Below, one piece after another: positions 15,509-25,000 of a DNA stretch of 30,006 bases (the stretch's first letter is position 1; every line of letters begins with the position of its first letter). Origin of the DNA: CAYSAQ01 sp964429235 (GTDB lineage: Bacteria > Margulisbacteria > Riflemargulisbacteria > GWF2-35-9 > DYQY01); assembly GCA_964429235.1 (NCBI GenBank), contig CAYSAQ010000017.1, positions 1 to 30,006 of the forward strand, written 5' to 3'. The position numbers and the translations under genes were made by a program. The notes below the pieces were generated by a model that did no database searches, was not told the DNA's origin, and saw only the letters and a program-made list of their open reading frames with translations.

Positions 15509-15863
15509 TACAACAAATATCTAATAAACTTTCTTTAACAGATACAATGTTGTATAAGATGTGCTCATTACTTATTCTAACGATATTTATTCCTAAACTT
15601 TTAAGTTCATTGCTTCGTTCAGAATCATACTCTTGTTTATTATCATGAATGCCACCATCCACCTCAATAGCTAACTTTAACTCAGCACAATAAAAATCAA
15701 CAATAAAGTTTCCAATAATTCTTTGTCTAATAAACCTTATGCCTAAAAGTTGTTTTTTTGATAGAAGATCGTGCCATAACTTTTTTTCAGGTTTAGTCAT
15801 ATTCAATCGAAGTATTCTTGCCCGATCTTTTAACAACTGGTTTCGTTTTATATTTATATCCAT
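15474..15863 (-). CDS. DUF559 (Vsr-like, PD-(D/E)XK) endonuclease-domain protein
   Basis: A 129-residue protein from ATG at 15863; a longer TTG start at 15899 would lie inside the right repeat. The DUF559 pattern is clear: RARILRLNMTKPEKKLWHDL, then GIRFIRQRIIGNFIVDFYC, LAIEVDGGIH and LGINIVRISN. The putative catalytic residues (Asp in IVDFYC, Glu and Asp in IEVDG) are present, so the nuclease may be active. DUF559 belongs to the Vsr/very-short-patch-repair-like fold; substrates are mostly unknown. The last 11 residues (NSPLYQRGKTT) are encoded by the left terminal repeat, which also supplies the stop. A perfect AAAGGAGG lies in the right repeat, but 24 bases or more from the ATG and inside a hairpin arm. 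Confidence 0.85.
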   Translation of the reverse strand: MDINIKRNQLLKDRARILRLNMTKPEKKLWHDLLSKKQLLGIRFIRQRIIGNFIVDFYCAELKLAIEVDGGIHDNKQEYDSERSNELKSLGINIVRISNEHILYNIVSVKESLLDICCNSPLYQRGKTT

Positions 15864-15938
15864 AAAATCTAGAATAACCGGAATAGCCTCCTTTATCAAA
15901 GGAGGTTGTCCGCCATAGGCGGATCGGAGGATTATACT

Positions 15939-16313
15939 TTATTCGTTGATGTACTTGTTGAGCTTTTCTTCCCATGTGTCTAAATCGATTGGTTTAGTGA
16001 TGATTTCAGTTAATCCACTACTTAAGCCTCTTTTAACATCATCTATACCAGCCCAAGCGGTATAACCAATAATAGGAATGTTTTCTGTTATTGGGTTAGA
16101 TTTGATGCGTTTTGCTGCTTCCCATCCATTCATACCAGGCATTTTGTAGTCCATAATAATAAGGTCAGGTACAACTTCTTCAGCTTTTATAATGGATTCT
16201 TCACCACTATATGCTTTTACGATATTAAGGTTGTGTAAAACACTGAAAGATATTTCTAGAACATCTATTAATGTTTGGTCATCATCTACTAATAGAATAG
16301 TTTTTTTTGTCAT
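15939..16313 (-). CDS. Single-domain response regulator
   Basis: A 124-residue CheY-like receiver with no output domain. Acidic pocket LVDDD (residues 8-12), phospho-acceptor Asp in LIIMDYKMPGMNGWEA (about residue 55), conserved Thr in IIGYTAWAG (about 84) and Lys in ITKPID (about 106) are all present, so it should be phosphorylatable. ATG at 16313 is preceded by AAGGAG. It is transcribed divergently from apt. No kinase is adjacent; the output partner is unknown. Confidence 0.93.
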   Translation of the reverse strand: MTKKTILLVDDDQTLIDVLEISFSVLHNLNIVKAYSGEESIIKAEEVVPDLIIMDYKMPGMNGWEAAKRIKSNPITENIPIIGYTAWAGIDDVKRGLSSGLTEIITKPIDLDTWEEKLNKYINE

Positions 16314-16341
16314 TAAATTCTCCTTCTTTTTCTCTTTCCTT

Positions 16342-16370
16342 ATAATATCTGAATACTATCTTTATTACAA
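16342..16370 (-). promoter_or_regulatory. Promoter of the response regulator
   Basis: On the minus strand TTGTAA (16365-16370) and TATTAT (16342-16347) are separated by 17 bases, placed about 28 bases upstream of the response regulator start. Confidence 0.55.
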
Positions 16371-16373
16371 GAA

Positions 16374-16402
16374 TTGGCAAACAAGGTTTAATAATTTACA
16401 AT
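16374..16402 (+). promoter_or_regulatory. Promoter of apt-yfcE
   Basis: TTGGCA (16374-16379) and TACAAT (16397-16402) are separated by 17 bases, ahead of AGAGGGGG (ribosome binding site) and the apt start at 16426. It lies next to the oppositely directed response regulator promoter, so the two may influence each other. Confidence 0.65.
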
Positions 16403-16425
16403 CAAGGTATAGAGGGGGTTTTAGT

Positions 16426-16938
16426 ATGCAAATAAGTGATTATATAAGAGATGTTATCGATTTTCCTAAACCAGGAATCGTGTTTAAAGACATTACGCCA
16501 TTATTAAGAGATTCAAAAGCATTTCGTTTATCAATAGAAATGTTAGTTGCAGAGTTAAAAGATTTAGATTTTGATTATATTGTAGCAGTTGAGTCTAGAG
16601 GGTTTATTTTTGGTTCAGCGCTAGCTTTAGAGATGGATAAAGGAATTATTCCTGTAAGAAAAAAAGGCAAATTGCCTTCTAAAACAATAGCAGTTGAATA
16701 TGAGCTTGAATATGGAACTGATGTGTTAGAAATGCATCTTGATGCACTAGAAAAGGATAGTAAAGTAATTATTCTTGATGATTTGTTAGCTACAGGAGGC
16801 ACTGTTTCAGCAGTAGAAGAATTGGTCTTATCGGCTGGAGCAAATATTGTTGCAGATGTTTTTGTCCTTCATTTGTCTTTCCTAGGAGGAATAGACAAGC
16901 TAAAGGCAAATAAAATTATAAAATTGCTGGAGTATTAG
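16426..16938 (+). CDS. apt: Adenine phosphoribosyltransferase
   Basis: A 170-residue protein, the family's usual length, starting MQISDYIRDVIDFPKPGIVF. The block IVAVESRGFIFGSALA and the PRPP-binding motif VIILDDLLATGGTVSA are both intact. It converts adenine and PRPP to AMP in purine salvage. A longer frame upstream exists, but AGAGGGGG at 16411-16418 sets the start at 16426. The stop is directly followed by the ATG of the phosphodiesterase gene, so the two form an operon. Confidence 0.96.
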   Translation: MQISDYIRDVIDFPKPGIVFKDITPLLRDSKAFRLSIEMLVAELKDLDFDYIVAVESRGFIFGSALALEMDKGIIPVRKKGKLPSKTIAVEYELEYGTDVLEMHLDALEKDSKVIILDDLLATGGTVSAVEELVLSAGANIVADVFVLHLSFLGGIDKLKANKIIKLLEY

Positions 16939-17502
16939 ATGAAGATAGGTATATTTTCGGATTTACATGGAAGCGTTGAAGCTGCAGAGTTAGTTAAAAA
17001 AAATATTTTACCAAAGGTAGATGAGCTTTGGTTTATAGGTGACGTGTATTACGACTATAAAGATAATGAGCAGACAGTCGTAAATAGAAAGTTAGTGTAT
17101 AAAGCTATTAAAGAAATGTCTGAAGGTAAGCTAAAAACCATAATTAAAGGTAATTGTGATTTCAAAGAAAAGACAGATAATGAATTTTTTGAAAAAGAAG
17201 CTTCAGTAAAAAAAGATTTGTTAGGCCGAAAGGCAGTATTAATTCATGGACATACTATTAAACAAGAAGAACGGGAATTTTTCTTAATAGAAAACGACGC
17301 TACTATTTTGATAACAGGTCATACACATATTGCTTCTATAGAGACAGAAAATGATTATATCTATATTAATCCTGGGTCTGTCTCTTATCCAAGAGATGTG
17401 AAAAATATCCCTACATATATTGTTATCAATGAGGAGACTAAGTCTATTACTGTGTATGCAATTGATAATGATGAGCTTATAGAGGAATTAGTTATCTATT
17501 AA
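16939..17502 (+). CDS. YfcE/MJ0936-family metallophosphodiesterase
   Basis: A 187-residue calcineurin-like phosphoesterase. The five metal motifs are present in order: FSDLHG (residues 6-11), GDVYYD, GNCD, HGHT and GHTH, ending with the typical NPGSVSYPR. Members hydrolyse artificial phosphodiesters in vitro; the physiological substrate is unclear. It follows apt with no gap and is probably co-transcribed with it. It converges on the tetR gene 16 bases away. Confidence 0.9.
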   Translation: MKIGIFSDLHGSVEAAELVKKNILPKVDELWFIGDVYYDYKDNEQTVVNRKLVYKAIKEMSEGKLKTIIKGNCDFKEKTDNEFFEKEASVKKDLLGRKAVLIHGHTIKQEEREFFLIENDATILITGHTHIASIETENDYIYINPGSVSYPRDVKNIPTYIVINEETKSITVYAIDNDELIEELVIY

Positions 17503-17518
17503 AAAGATTAAGGAATGG

Positions 17519-18232
17519 CTAGTTATTAGCTATTATCTCTAAGGCTTCTTTGGAAAGTTCTATTTCTAACTCTGCATTGAATGCTAAACTTCTGATAAAA
17601 TTAATATTTCCTTTTTCGTAAACGGCTTGTTTGTCTTTTGCATTATATAAAATATCTCCGATTGATGTTCCTTCATAAAGGGCTTTTTTCATATTTACAT
17701 TGCTAAGAAAAACTACTTGTTGGAAAGCAGCAAATTTACCATTGGCGAATTTAAAATGTCCGGTCTCTGCGCCTTTATCGATAACTCGTGCCATGCTTTC
17801 CATTCCTTCAAGTAAGGATTTAAAAATAGCACCATTTTTTACCATTTTGGGTAATTCAATAATTGCATGGAAGTATATTAGGTTCATGTATTTATCATGT
17901 TTTTCCATATATGAATCTATGAAAACATGGTTCATTATATATATTTTTTCGTATGGTGAGAGATTTTTATTATTTTCTATTTCATTAAAAAGTGGAGCTA
18001 TTTTTTCTAAAAAAATGAATTCATTAAGAATTTCCATGTATAGATTTTGTTTACTTTTAAAGTAGTAAAACATCATTGCTTTACTTACTTTTGCTTTACT
18101 AGCAATCTTTTCAGCCGAAGTGCCATGAAATCCATGTTTCGCAAATTCTTGTTTTGCTACTTTGTAGATTCTTTTTTTTGTTTTTTCTGGATTTCTTTTC
18201 TTTGGTTCTGTCATCTTTGTAAAGTCTAACAT
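17519..18232 (-). CDS. TetR/AcrR-family transcriptional regulator
   Basis: A 237-residue regulator. The N-terminal helix-turn-helix runs from about residue 15 to 62: TKKRIYKVAKQEFAKHGFHG, then TSAEKIASKAKVSKAMMFYYFKSK. The C-terminal ligand-binding and dimerisation part is all helical and does not reveal an inducer. An alternative start at 18214 (MTEPKKRN) is equally possible, since neither has a clear ribosome binding site. It is divergent from D-lactate dehydrogenase with about 60 bases between them, so that gene is the obvious target candidate. Confidence 0.9.
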   Translation of the reverse strand: MLDFTKMTEPKKRNPEKTKKRIYKVAKQEFAKHGFHGTSAEKIASKAKVSKAMMFYYFKSKQNLYMEILNEFIFLEKIAPLFNEIENNKNLSPYEKIYIMNHVFIDSYMEKHDKYMNLIYFHAIIELPKMVKNGAIFKSLLEGMESMARVIDKGAETGHFKFANGKFAAFQQVVFLSNVNMKKALYEGTSIGDILYNAKDKQAVYEKGNINFIRSLAFNAELEIELSKEALEIIANN

Positions 18233-18292
18233 TAATAAATATTGCTAACAACTTTAAAATCTTTGTAATAGAATGATTGTAAGGAGCATATT

Positions 18293-19330
18293 ATGAAAAA
18301 AGTAGTTGTTTTTGATAGTAAACCATATGATATAAAGTCGTTAACAGAACATAATGTTAATAACTATGAGCTGAAGTTTTTTGAAAGCAAGCTTACACCT
18401 GATACAGCAGAATTAGCCAAAGGAGCTAATGTTGTATGTGCTTTTGTAAATGATGATATCGGTGAGGAAGTTATAAATGCTTTATATGATTTAGGCGTTG
18501 AGCTGATAGCTTTAAGATGTGCTGGTTATAACAATGTTGATTTAAAAGCAGTAATGAAGAAGATAAGAGTAGTAAGGGTTCCAGCCTATTCTCCATATGC
18601 AGTTGCAGAGCATGCATTAGCATTAATAATGAGTCTAAACAGAAAAATACATAAGTCTTATTATAGAACAAAAGATAATAATTTTAATATTAACGGTCTT
18701 TTAGGTTTTGATATGTATGGCAAAACAGCGGGCATTATAGGGACTGGAAAGATCGGTAGTATCTTAATTGATATATTAAAGGGATTAGGCATGAAAGTGT
18801 TAGCTTACGATGCATTCCCTCGTGAAGAGCTTGCAGAAGAAAAATGTTTCTCGTATGTATCAATAGAGGAATTATATAAGCAATCTGATGTAATATCTCT
18901 ACATTGTCCTTTAAATGCTGATTCTCATCATATGATTAATGAAGACAGTATTAAATTCATGAAAGACAGTGTGATGATAATTAATACAGGCAGAGGGCAG
19001 CTAATAGATACAAAGGCTCTTATTGCTGGGCTAAAAGATGCAAAAGTTGGTTTTGCTGGTCTTGATGTATATGAAGAAGAAAGTGAATATTTCTTTGAAG
19101 ATTTCTCTTCATCTGTAATTAAGGATGATGTTCTTACTAGATTATTAACTTTTCCGAATGTATTAATTACTTCTCATCAAGCGTTCTTTACTAAAGAAGC
19201 TTTAAAGAATATCGCAGACACAACATTTAAAAATATAGAGCAGTTTTATTCTAAAGAGGATTTAGAGAATGAGATCTGTTATAAATGTGAAACTACTTGT
19301 AATCGTAAGGTTAATGGTCGCTGTTGGTGA
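18293..19330 (+). CDS. ldhA: D-lactate dehydrogenase (2-hydroxyacid dehydrogenase family)
   Basis: A 345-residue NAD-dependent dehydrogenase that reduces pyruvate to D-lactate. It has the substrate-binding region LIALRCAGYNNVDL, the nucleotide motif GIIGTGKIG (147-155), INTGRGQLIDT, the catalytic-region Asp-Glu block GLDVYEEE and the catalytic His in TSHQAFFT. The start at 18293 has AAGGAG upstream. The tail is unusual: four cysteines at 329, 332, 336 and 344 (CYKCETTC...GRCW). The 3' end overlaps the convergent yihY-like gene by 20 bases. A TetR regulator is divergent. The symbol rests on family resemblance. Confidence 0.9.
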   Translation: MKKVVVFDSKPYDIKSLTEHNVNNYELKFFESKLTPDTAELAKGANVVCAFVNDDIGEEVINALYDLGVELIALRCAGYNNVDLKAVMKKIRVVRVPAYSPYAVAEHALALIMSLNRKIHKSYYRTKDNNFNINGLLGFDMYGKTAGIIGTGKIGSILIDILKGLGMKVLAYDAFPREELAEEKCFSYVSIEELYKQSDVISLHCPLNADSHHMINEDSIKFMKDSVMIINTGRGQLIDTKALIAGLKDAKVGFAGLDVYEEESEYFFEDFSSSVIKDDVLTRLLTFPNVLITSHQAFFTKEALKNIADTTFKNIEQFYSKEDLENEICYKCETTCNRKVNGRCW

Positions 19331-20186
19331 TTGTTTCTTGTACTGAATAAGCCAGCTGAGATCCGTATAGAATAATACTCCAACTCCAATGGATGGAAAT
19401 AAGCAAAAAAGGGATAGCTGCGAAACTACCATAGATTGTGTTATATTTTGTGATATTAATCTGTAAATATATATAAATTACCTGAACTACAATGAAAAGA
19501 AGTGTGGCTACAAGAGAACCTATCAGTGCTGGGATGTACTCTACTTTTTTATTTGGCAATAATACATAAAATTCAAACAGCATTATCCATAACATTAAGT
19601 GTGGTGTGATTTTGGCATTAGCCAATCCAAAGAAATCAAAATTTGTAAGCATTGGTATTAATGGTTCTAAAATAGGTTGTGTTATTAGGAATTGTTTTAT
19701 CTCAGTTAAAAAAGATATTCCAGCGCTAAGAAACATCATTACAAGTATAGGACCCATAAATATTACTAATGGATATGAGACGATTCTTTTTGACCATGAT
19801 CGCCCTTCTTCAACTTGCCATATGTCGTTTAGTGTATGCTCTAGAAAAAGCAACATTCTAAACAATACCCATACTGTTACGATGATACCAGAGATAGTTA
19901 TTAGCTTTCCACTAATCATATCCAAGAATTGTCTTGCTGTTTCTATGAGGCTTATTATCACATCTTGTTGAGCTGAAAAGTTTATGAGCAAAAAGTCCTC
20001 TAAATGATTCACTACTTTGAAATAGCTGGCAGCTCCTAAAAGTATGGCAAGTAAAGGGATAATAGTAGCCACAGAGTAAAACGATAATGATGATGCAGAG
20101 TAGAGACAACGATTCTTCGTAAAGAATTTTAGAGAGTGGTAGGTTAATCTGCTTATTCTAATAAGAAATCTTTCTAAAAACTCCAT
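19311..20186 (-). CDS. YihY/BrkB-family inner-membrane protein
   Basis: A 291-residue protein with about six membrane helices. The N-terminal block ASSLSFYSVATIIPLLAILLG matches the YihY pattern 'AaaLaYyallSlfPlLl'. Further family features are WVLFRMLLFLEHTLNDIW and the C-terminal block YNTIYGSFAAIPFLLISIHWSW with YGSQLAY. The family is widespread; its transport or other activity is not firmly established, and the old 'ribonuclease BN' label is an error. Its final codons overlap the 3' end of the convergent D-lactate dehydrogenase gene. Confidence 0.9.
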   Translation of the reverse strand: MEFLERFLIRISRLTYHSLKFFTKNRCLYSASSLSFYSVATIIPLLAILLGAASYFKVVNHLEDFLLINFSAQQDVIISLIETARQFLDMISGKLITISGIIVTVWVLFRMLLFLEHTLNDIWQVEEGRSWSKRIVSYPLVIFMGPILVMMFLSAGISFLTEIKQFLITQPILEPLIPMLTNFDFFGLANAKITPHLMLWIMLFEFYVLLPNKKVEYIPALIGSLVATLLFIVVQVIYIYLQINITKYNTIYGSFAAIPFLLISIHWSWSIILYGSQLAYSVQETITNSDH

Positions 20187-20202
20187 GAATAAAAGAATAA
20201 CA

Positions 20203-20230
20203 TATTTTCCCGCCGAATGACGGGAAAATA
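20203..20230. terminator. Hairpin after the hydrogenase operon
   Basis: A perfect 10-bp stem TATTTTCCCG/CGGGAAAATA with an 8-base loop, 11 bases beyond the hydA stop and 16 bases upstream of the YihY start, both minus strand. The strong stem suggests a terminator or 3' message stabiliser for the hyd genes, though no long T-run follows it. Confidence 0.5.
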
Positions 20231-20240
20231 CATCAAAAAA

Positions 20241-22016
20241 TTAAATATTTTTTCTATCGGTATACTTGGTATGCAATAAATGGTGAGACTTTTCACCCAA
20301 AGGTTCTAATAAAAATTCTTCATAAATCTGCGTAATATGAGGATTTATATGAGATTTGCGTAATTGTTTACCTTCGTCTTCCTTATAAATAGCTTCAATA
20401 CGTTTTTTTCTTATCTCATCGGTAGTAAAACGAGGTTGTCCGCCTCCACCGATACATCCTCCAGGACAGGTCATAACTTCAATGAAGTGATATTTAGACG
20501 TACCTGCTTTTACTTCCTCTGCTAGTTTCCTTGCATTTCCAAGTCCATGGGCAACAGCTACATTAGCAGTTACACCTTCTAAAAAAGACCATTCAGGCTT
20601 AGTTCCTGTGATAGTAATAGATGCTTCTTTAATTCCCTCTAAACCAGCAAGAGGTGTTACGTGTAGATTCTCGAACGGAAGTTCTCTCCCAGTAACCAGC
20701 TCATATGCTGTTCTTAAAGCTGCTTCCATAACGCCTCCTGTATTAGCAAAAATATCAGCAGCTCCTGAAGATTCACCTAAAGGGTTATCCATTTCTTCAT
20801 CAGGAAGTGAAACAAACTCAATACCTGCTTCTTTGATTATTTTTCCTAGCTCTCTAGTTGTTAAAACAACGTCAATATCTTGATTGCTTCCAGCATCATT
20901 CATTTCTTCTCTAGCAGCTTCAGCCTTTTTTGCAGTACAAGGCATTATTGATACAACAAAAATATCTTTAGGGTCTTTGCCTAGTTTTTCAGCTAAATAA
21001 CTTTTTGCTACAGCACCAAACATTTGTTGTGGCGACTTACATGTAGAAATATTAGGAAGTATTTCAGGATAATTATATTCAGCAAATTTAACCCAACCTG
21101 GTGAACAACTGGTGAACATCGGAAGAGCAACCTCTTCATTGTCTACCAATGCTTTTTTAAGTCTTGTGAGTAGCTCTGTTCCTTCTTCAACGATTGTAAG
21201 GTCTGCTGTAAAATTTGTATCAAATACTTTATCGAACCCAAGTGCTTTTAGAGCAGATACCATTTTCCCTGTAACTAGTGTGCCTGCAGGTAAATCAAAA
21301 CATTCACCTAATGCAGCTCTGATTGCGGGAGCAGTCTGAACTACTACATATTTTGAAGGATCCTCTATTGCTTCCCATACTTCAGAAATCTGATTTTTCT
21401 CAATAATAGCACCAACTGGGCAAACTGCTGCACATTGGCCACATTGTACGCAAGTTACAGAGTTAAGCCCTAAAGCAAATGCTGGGCCTATTACAGTATC
21501 AAAACCTCTGTACTGTGGAAATAAAGCACCTACAGTTTGTATCTGATTACAAACAGCTACACATCTGCGACATTTAATGCATTTACTATTATCTCTAATT
21601 AGTGCAGGTGTAGAATAATCTATTTGTTTTTCTGTACGTTCACCTTCATATCTAACACTTTCTATGCCTAATTCGTGAGCTAAAGATCTAAGTTCACAAT
21701 CTTCATTTCTATCACACGTTTGGCAATCGCCATCATGCTCGGAAAGAAGCAACTCAACAATAGTGCGACGAGCTGCCCTCACCCTTTTATTATTAGTAAC
21801 GACTTTCATTCCTTCAGTAGCAGGCAATACACATGAAGCAACTAGAGTTTTTGCACCTTCAATTTCTACTAAACAAACTCGACAAGCACCAATTGCGTCA
21901 ATTCCTTCTAAGTGGCAAAGTGTCGGTATATTAACGCCGGCTTGTTTTGCAGCTGCTAAAACTGTTGTACCCTCTGGCACAGACACTGTAATGTTATTTA
22001 TAGTTAAAGTAGTCAT
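20241..22016 (-). CDS. hydA: [FeFe] hydrogenase catalytic subunit HydA (NAD-linked, trimeric type)
   Basis: A 591-residue protein. Domains in order: [2Fe-2S] ferredoxin (Cys34, 45, 48, 62), the His-ligated [4Fe-4S] site (His94, Cys98, 101, 107), two [4Fe-4S] clusters (Cys146/149/152/156 and 189/192/195/199), then the H-cluster domain with Cys304 (TSCSPGW), Cys360 (MPCTAKKAE), Cys517 and Cys521 (CPGGCIGGGGQP). The residue after Cys304, usually the proton-relay Cys, is Ser305. With HydB and HydC it should couple H2 to NADH and ferredoxin (group A3-like, possibly bifurcating). Its ATG directly follows the hydB stop. The maturases HydE, HydF and HydG are not in the window. Confidence 0.96.
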   Translation of the reverse strand: MTTLTINNITVSVPEGTTVLAAAKQAGVNIPTLCHLEGIDAIGACRVCLVEIEGAKTLVASCVLPATEGMKVVTNNKRVRAARRTIVELLLSEHDGDCQTCDRNEDCELRSLAHELGIESVRYEGERTEKQIDYSTPALIRDNSKCIKCRRCVAVCNQIQTVGALFPQYRGFDTVIGPAFALGLNSVTCVQCGQCAAVCPVGAIIEKNQISEVWEAIEDPSKYVVVQTAPAIRAALGECFDLPAGTLVTGKMVSALKALGFDKVFDTNFTADLTIVEEGTELLTRLKKALVDNEEVALPMFTSCSPGWVKFAEYNYPEILPNISTCKSPQQMFGAVAKSYLAEKLGKDPKDIFVVSIMPCTAKKAEAAREEMNDAGSNQDIDVVLTTRELGKIIKEAGIEFVSLPDEEMDNPLGESSGAADIFANTGGVMEAALRTAYELVTGRELPFENLHVTPLAGLEGIKEASITITGTKPEWSFLEGVTANVAVAHGLGNARKLAEEVKAGTSKYHFIEVMTCPGGCIGGGGQPRFTTDEIRKKRIEAIYKEDEGKQLRKSHINPHITQIYEEFLLEPLGEKSHHLLHTKYTDRKNI

Positions 22017-25000
22017 CTATTTAACTCCTTCCTGTACCGAAGCACAACCAACTGATTTTTTACCATAATCACAACGCAAACATCTTTCTGATTGTCGTAT
22101 TGCTACACTTTCAGTCCAAGCTATTTCTACTTCATCAAAATTATTTTTTCTTCTGTCTACTGAGATTAAATTTAATTTTTCACGAGGATATGGAACTGGA
22201 TCCGCATCAGGGTTGTAAGCAGTTTGAACCTCTTTGTCTTCTCTCCAGAAAGAATTGTCTTTTCCAGTTAAATAAGTGTCAATTCCAACAGCAGACTTTT
22301 CGCCACAGGCGATAGCATCTACAACAGAAGCTGCTCCAAGCACTACATCTCCTCCTGCAAACACCCATGGTCTAGATGTTTGTCCTGTTTTTGGTTGTAC
22401 TGCAACAGTCTTATAATCAGTAAGCGGAATTTCTAAAAATTCTGCGTCAACCTTCTGACCTATAGCCGTTATAACTTGGTCAACATAGATAGTAAATTCT
22501 TTACCAGTCTTATCTTCTGGTCTACGTCTTCCTGATTTGTCAAAGTCACCCAAAGACATAGGGTGACATAATAATCCTGAGACCATTCCATCTGTATTTA
22601 GTACTTCTATTGGTGAAGTTAGTAGTTGAAGCTTAACGCCTTCCTGTTCTGCTTCTTCAATTTCTTCAGCATAGGCTGGCATTCCTTCTTTGGTTCTACG
22701 ATATACGACTGTAACATTTTCTGCACCAAGCCTTAGAGCAGTCCTAGCTGCATCTATGGCAGCATTACCTCCTCCGATAATTGCTACTTTCTTTCCAACA
22801 GGTACAGAGCCTCGTAAATTATATTGACGCAAGAAATCCAAAGCATCCACAATGTTGGTCGCATCTTCTCCTGGGATTCCAAGTTTGACTGATTTTTGTG
22901 CTCCAATGCCGATAAAAACAGCATCGTATCCGTCATCTTTTAAGCTATTTATTGTAAAATCTTTTCCTAAACTTTTACCTGTAAAAATCTCAACACCCAT
23001 TCCTTCAATCATACGAATCTCACGAGCTAAAATTTCTCTTGGTAATCTGTAAGATGGTATTGCTTGAACAAGCATTCCTCCAGGACGAGGTTCAGATTCA
23101 AATACATGAGGCTTGTAGCCTAATCTTGCTAAGAAATAAGCGCAAGAAAGACCAGCTGGGCCTGCACCAACAATGGCTATTTTTTTACCTGCATTTATTT
23201 TATTTTCTTTTATTTCTGGAAGTTGAACAGTAATCTCTTGGTCAATCATAAACCTTTTAATACCTCTGATTGAAATTGGTTCATCTATAGTTTCTCTTTT
23301 ACATTTATTTTCACAGGTATGAAAACAAACTCTAGCACAAACTGCTGCAAAAGGATTACGTTCTCTATGAAGACGAATAGCCTCAGCGTATCTTTTTTCT
23401 CCAACCAAGGAAATAAATCCTGGGACATCAACTCCTGCAGGACAAGCACTTTGACAAGAAGCACGTACTAAAGAAGGACAGACTCCTGCTTCACAATGAT
23501 GATCACGAATATGTGCATCGTATTCAGCACGGAAGTGACGAATAGTAGAAAGAACAGGATTTGGGGCAGTTTGGCCTAATCCACATAGAGAAGTGTCCTT
23601 AATAACTTCACCAAGTTCAATTAGTTTTTCGACATCCCCTTCTACTCCTTGTCCGTTACAAATTCTTTCCAGTATTTCCCACATTCTTTTTGTTCCAACT
23701 CTACATGGAGAGCATTTACCACAAGATTCTTCTTGAATAAACTCTAAAAAGAACCTAGCAACGTCTACCATACAAGTATCATTATCCATCACGATAAGAC
23801 CGCCGGACCCCATAATAGCACCAAGTTTATTTAACGACTCATAGTCTACTGGCACGTTTAGATGCTCTTTTGGTACACACCCACCGGAAGGACCTCCAAG
23901 CTGAGCTGCTTTGAATTTTTTACCGTCAGGAATTCCTCCACCAATATCATAAATGATATCCCCAAGAGGGATACCCATATCAACTTCTACTAATCCAACA
24001 TTGTTAACTTTTCCAGTTAATGCGAATATTTTTGTTCCTGGTGACTTTTCAGTACCAATACTTCTATAAGAATCAGCGCCATCAAGAATAATCATTGAAA
24101 TATTGCCTAATGTCTCAACATTATTTAATACAGATGGTTTTTCCCATAACCCTTGATTAGCTGGAAAAGGAGGTCGTTGACGAGGTTCTCCACGCTTACC
24201 TTCAATAGATCTCATTAATGCAGTTTCTTCACCACAAACAAAGGCTCCTGCTCCCTGACTTATATGCAAGTCAAAAGAAAAGTCTGACCCAAAGATATTG
24301 TTTCCTAGTAAACCACGTCGTCGACAATCCTCAATTGCAACATTTAATCTTTTTATGGCAAGAGGATACTCTGCTCTGCAATAAACATATCCTGTGCTTG
24401 AACCAATTGCACGAGCTGCAATCATCATACCCTCAATAACAGCATGAGGGTCACTTTCTAAAAGACTTCTATCCATAAAGGCCCCTGGATCTCCTTCATC
24501 TGCATTGCATATTATATATTTAATATCACCCTGTGCCTTTGAGCAAAATTCCCATTTTAAGCCTGTGAGAAATCCTGCACCACCACGGCCTCTAAGTCCT
24601 GATTTTTTAACTTCTTCAATAATTTGTACTGGAGTCATTTCTCTTAATGCTTTTTCAATAGCAAAATAAGCTCCTCTTCCAATTGCTTCTTCTAGACTTT
24701 CTGCAGCAATCATCCCTTTATTTCTGAGTACTTTTGGGTTTTGTTTTGAGAAAAAAGGAATATCATTATATTGAGATATCCCTTTTTTATTATTTGGATC
24801 TTGAAAAACTAGTGATTCAACTGGCTGACCTTCTACCAAATGTTGGCTTACAATTTTTCTAGCATCTTCTGGAGTGATTTTAGTATAGAAAAAAGCGCCA
24901 GGATAAACGACCGCAATAGGTCCTCCAGCACAAAATCCATTACACCCAGTTTCTACAAGTGTTATTTTGTCTGAAATATTATATTTTTCTATTTCTTCTT

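Larger units (their letters stand above)
15463..15930 (-). mobile_element. Putative DUF559 endonuclease element with structured terminal inverted repeats
   Basis: The two ends share one architecture in inverted orientation. From inside outward: AATAG, an 8-bp palindrome with loop ATC, a 3-base linker, a mini-hairpin with a 3-base loop, and a G-run. At the right end these are CCTCCTTT/AAAGGAGG (15887-15905), TCCGCC/GGCGGA (15909-15923) and CGGAGG (15925-15930). At the left end (reverse-complemented) they are CCCCCTTT/AAAGGGGG, ACGAC/GTCGT and GGGGG. The palindromes differ by two compensating changes that keep pairing, and the mini-hairpin arms are unrelated in sequence but identical in plan. 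The only gene inside is DUF559. Calling it mobile is inference; no target duplication was found. Confidence 0.5.

Noticed and set aside
15793..15975. Reading frame on the minus strand across the right end of the DUF559 element
   Set aside because: It overlaps DUF559 and response regulator codons in another frame and is low-complexity; a shadow frame.
16192..16425. Longer apt start reading through the response regulator gene
   Set aside because: It would put 78 extra residues antisense to the response regulator; a promoter and AGAGGGGG directly precede 16426.
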